Shown: piece after piece, positions 38,584 through 40,757 of the stretch | Layout: each line of letters starts with the position of its first letter | Numbering within the stretch: position 1 is the stretch's first letter | Assembly: GCA_905477785.1 (NCBI GenBank) | Contig: CAJQGR010000027.1 | Coordinates: 1-40,757, forward strand | From: an uncultured Hellea sp. | Lineage (GTDB): Bacteria; Pseudomonadota; Alphaproteobacteria; Caulobacterales; Maricaulaceae | Length of the DNA stretch: 40,757 nucleotides | Direction: 5' to 3' | Position numbers and translations under genes: made by a program | Notes under the pieces: model-generated | The model's database searches: none | What the model saw: only the letters and a program-made list of their open reading frames with translations | What the model was told of the DNA's origin: nothing

Positions 38584-38634
38584 CATTACATATGCACCGT
38601 TGAATACGGTCTTAACTATTAGGAGAGAGTAAAA

Positions 38635-40731
38635 ATGACTCTTAATCTTATCATAGCAGCGGGATTACTCGCTGTGATTTATGGTATCATAACTCGAGCA
38701 AGCTTAATGAAAGCTTCAACCGGTAATGAACGAATGAATGAAATTGCGGGGGCAATTCAAGAAGGAGCGAAAGCATACTTAAACAAACAGTATAAAACTA
38801 TAGCAATAGTTGGTGTTGCTGTAACAATTTTACTTTATTTATTATTTCAAAACGCAATAGCCCCTATTGGTTTTGTTTTAGGTGCCGTTTTATCAGGTAT
38901 AGCTGGCTATGTTGGAATGCTTGTATCCGTTCAAGCGAATGTTCGTACTACTGAAGCTTCTCGAGAGAGTTTAGGCTCAGGACTTAATGTAGCATTTAAA
39001 GCTGGCGCAATAACAGGAATGCTTGTTGCAGGATTAGCTCTGCTAGGACTATCAGGATACTACATGGTTCTAACTGGTCCTATGGAAGCAGATGCACGTG
39101 GCATAATTGATGGGTTGGTTTCTCTTTCACTTGGCGCCTCACTAATTTCAGTATTCGCCAGATTAGGAGGAGGAATATTTACTAAAGGAGCCGATGTTGG
39201 TGGTGATTTAGTGGGTAAGGTAGAAGCAGGAATTCCCGAAGACGATCCACGGAATCCAGCTACTATAGCGGATAATGTTGGTGATAATGTTGGTGATTGC
39301 GCAGGTATGGCCGCAGACTTATTTGAAACATATGTTGTGACAATTGCTGCAACCATGGTTCTCGGTTCAATACTATTTGCAAGTATTGAAACATTAAAAC
39401 TATATCCAATGGCAATAGCAGCTTCTTGCATAGTAACATCAATTATCGGTACATATTTTGTTAAACTCGGTAAAAACTCTACAAATGTTATGGGGGCTTT
39501 GTACAAGGGTCTGATAGCAACTGGTGTCCTATCCGCAGCTGCTATATATATCGTCACACGCCATACAATCGGTCTAGGAGAAATTGAAGGTACTAGCTTC
39601 TCTGGAATGGATCTTTTCTTTTGCTCAATAATTGGCTTAATAATAACTGGTGCTATTGTTGTAGTTACAGAGTACTATACAGGAGTTAACTATCGTCCAG
39701 TAAAATCTGTTGCAGCTGCATCAGAGTCTGGTCATGGCACCAATGTTATCCAAGGTCTTGCAGTATCTATGGAGGCTACAGCAGTGCCTGTATTAATTAT
39801 TGTTTTTGGTATAATTGGAACATATGCTTTAGCTGATCTTTACGGCATCGCAATAGCGGTTACTGCTATGCTGGGCGTCGCCGGCATGATAGTTGCTCTC
39901 GATGCTTTCGGACCTGTAACTGATAATGCAGGCGGTATTGCTGAAATGGCAGAGCTTCCCTCAGAGGTCAGGAACACTACTGATACTTTAGATGCGGTAG
40001 GTAATACAACAAAAGCTGTAACCAAAGGTTATGCGATTGCGTCAGCTGGTTTGGGAGCTTTAGTATTATTCGCAGCTTACTATAAAGATGTTGAGTATTT
40101 TGCATCCAAAGCAATAGAAGGTTCCTTTTTCTATGGATTAGATACATTGCAATTTAGTTTAACAAATCCATATGTTATTGTAGGCTTGTTCATTGGTGGT
40201 CTTTTACCATATCTATTTGGTGCATGGGCTATGCAGTCAGTAGGTCGCGCTGCTAGTGCAATCGTTGAAGAAGTTAGACGCCAATTTAAGGCTGACCCAG
40301 GCATTATGAAAGGTACTTCGCGACCAGATTATGCAAAAGCGGTCGACTTACTAACTGGTGCTGCGATTAAAGAAATGATTAAGCCTTCATTGCTACCAAT
40401 CCTTGCGCCAATCGTTCTATTTTTTGCTGTAAAACTGATGGCAGGCAATGCGGCGGCTGTTGAAGCTTTAGGAGCAATGCTTCTGGGTGTTATTGTTACT
40501 GGTTTATTTGTTGCGCTCTCCATGACTGCCGGTGGCGGTGCTTGGGATAACGCCAAGAAATATATCGAAGACGGCAATCACGGCGGAAAAGGCTCTGATG
40601 CTCATAAAGCATCAGTGACAGGAGATACTGTAGGAGACCCCTATAAAGATACTGCGGGACCAGCTGTGAATCCGATGATAAAGATAACAAATATCATTGC
40701 TCTTCTTTTATTAGCTGTATTAGCTCATTAG
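38635..40731 (+). CDS. hppA: Membrane-bound proton-translocating pyrophosphatase, K+-independent type
   Basis: Inner-membrane ion pump that uses pyrophosphate hydrolysis to build a proton gradient. The 698-residue protein has many hydrophobic segments (the family has about 16). The substrate site is complete: [14 protein letters not shown], the [20 protein letters not shown] block and [18 protein letters not shown] near the C-terminus. Residue 460 is lysine, in GNTTKA, the variant that marks K+-independent pumps; K+-dependent ones have alanine there. AGGAGAG lies eight bases before the ATG. The upstream 239-base gap from ppa contains the tandem modules and shows no convincing -35/-10 pair. 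The stop lies inside the window, 26 bases from its end. Confidence 0.97.
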   Translation: MTLNLIIAAGLLAVIYGIITRASLMKASTGNERMNEIAGAIQEGAKAYLNKQYKTIAIVGVAVTILLYLLFQNAIAPIGFVLGAVLSGIAGYVGMLVSVQANVRTTEASRESLGSGLNVAFKAGAITGMLVAGLALLGLSGYYMVLTGPMEADARGIIDGLVSLSLGASLISVFARLGGGIFTKGADVGGDLVGKVEAGIPEDDPRNPATIADNVGDNVGDCAGMAADLFETYVVTIAATMVLGSILFASIETLKLYPMAIAASCIVTSIIGTYFVKLGKNSTNVMGALYKGLIATGVLSAAAIYIVTRHTIGLGEIEGTSFSGMDLFFCSIIGLIITGAIVVVTEYYTGVNYRPVKSVAAASESGHGTNVIQGLAVSMEATAVPVLIIVFGIIGTYALADLYGIAIAVTAMLGVAGMIVALDAFGPVTDNAGGIAEMAELPSEVRNTTDTLDAVGNTTKAVTKGYAIASAGLGALVLFAAYYKDVEYFASKAIEGSFFYGLDTLQFSLTNPYVIVGLFIGGLLPYLFGAWAMQSVGRAASAIVEEVRRQFKADPGIMKGTSRPDYAKAVDLLTGAAIKEMIKPSLLPILAPIVLFFAVKLMAGNAAAVEALGAMLLGVIVTGLFVALSMTAGGGAWDNAKKYIEDGNHGGKGSDAHKASVTGDTVGDPYKDTAGPAVNPMIKITNIIALLLLAVLAH

Positions 40732-40757
40732 CTAGTTCGATTTTAAATAGCTAAATA

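Noticed and set aside
39060-39557. 165-codon open frame antisense to hppA
   Set aside because: It lies wholly inside a highly conserved gene, and its composition mirrors hppA codons read backwards; no ribosome site or family motif.

Overview
The window is a gene-dense, AT-rich stretch of chromosome from an alphaproteobacterium, probably a low-GC planktonic or otherwise streamlined lineage (the lineage is inferred; no rRNA or tRNA is present to place it). The case for Alphaproteobacteria is gene order: mraZ-rsmH-ftsL-ftsI-murE-murF-mraY-murD; rplU-rpmA-obgE-proB-proA-nadD-rsfS-rlmH-envC-ctpA-rppH; and an F1-only ATP synthase operon (atpHAGDC) behind priA, without the F0 genes. A type A RNase P RNA and a meso-diaminopimelate-type MurE fit a Gram-negative cell.

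Layout. 1-7667 (minus): division and cell wall (dcw) cluster from mraZ to the 5' part of murD, most genes overlapping by 1-8 bases. A three-box MraZ operator lies at 7711-7735. 7834-8202 (minus): rnpB. 8267-12653 (plus): a three-gene accessory operon of an exported-looking YtcJ-type amidohydrolase, a bile-acid/sodium-symporter-family transporter and a D-aminoacylase-type deacylase. 12659-17132 (minus): peptidoglycan amidase, EamA exporter, small membrane protein, TerB/J-domain protein and EttA. 17371-17994 (plus): an isolated HAD phosphatase. 18121-28592 (plus): a promoter and a leader with a possible 8-codon upstream ORF, then rplU-rpmA, a clear terminator, and the obgE-to-rppH block with two consecutive ctpA genes. 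28612-36435 (minus): MOSC protein, atpC-D-G-A-H and priA. 36487-40731 (plus): transaldolase-like aldolase, LysE exporter, soluble pyrophosphatase and membrane proton-pumping pyrophosphatase.

How the parts fit. Most of the window is core machinery: lipid II synthesis and septal peptidoglycan, ribosome assembly and translation control, proline and NAD synthesis, envelope proteolysis and cell separation, and energy coupling through F1-ATPase and two pyrophosphatases. The metabolically distinctive part is the amidohydrolase-transporter-deacylase operon, which could release, import and deacylate acyl-amide or N-acyl amino acid compounds.

The most unusual signals are: (1) two 49-base tandem modules with strictly conserved boxes just upstream of hppA; (2) a PriA that keeps one zinc site but has lost three of the four cysteines of the other; (3) the rplU leader; and (4) a 13-base direct repeat before atpH. 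No gene-free stretch exceeds 300 bases.
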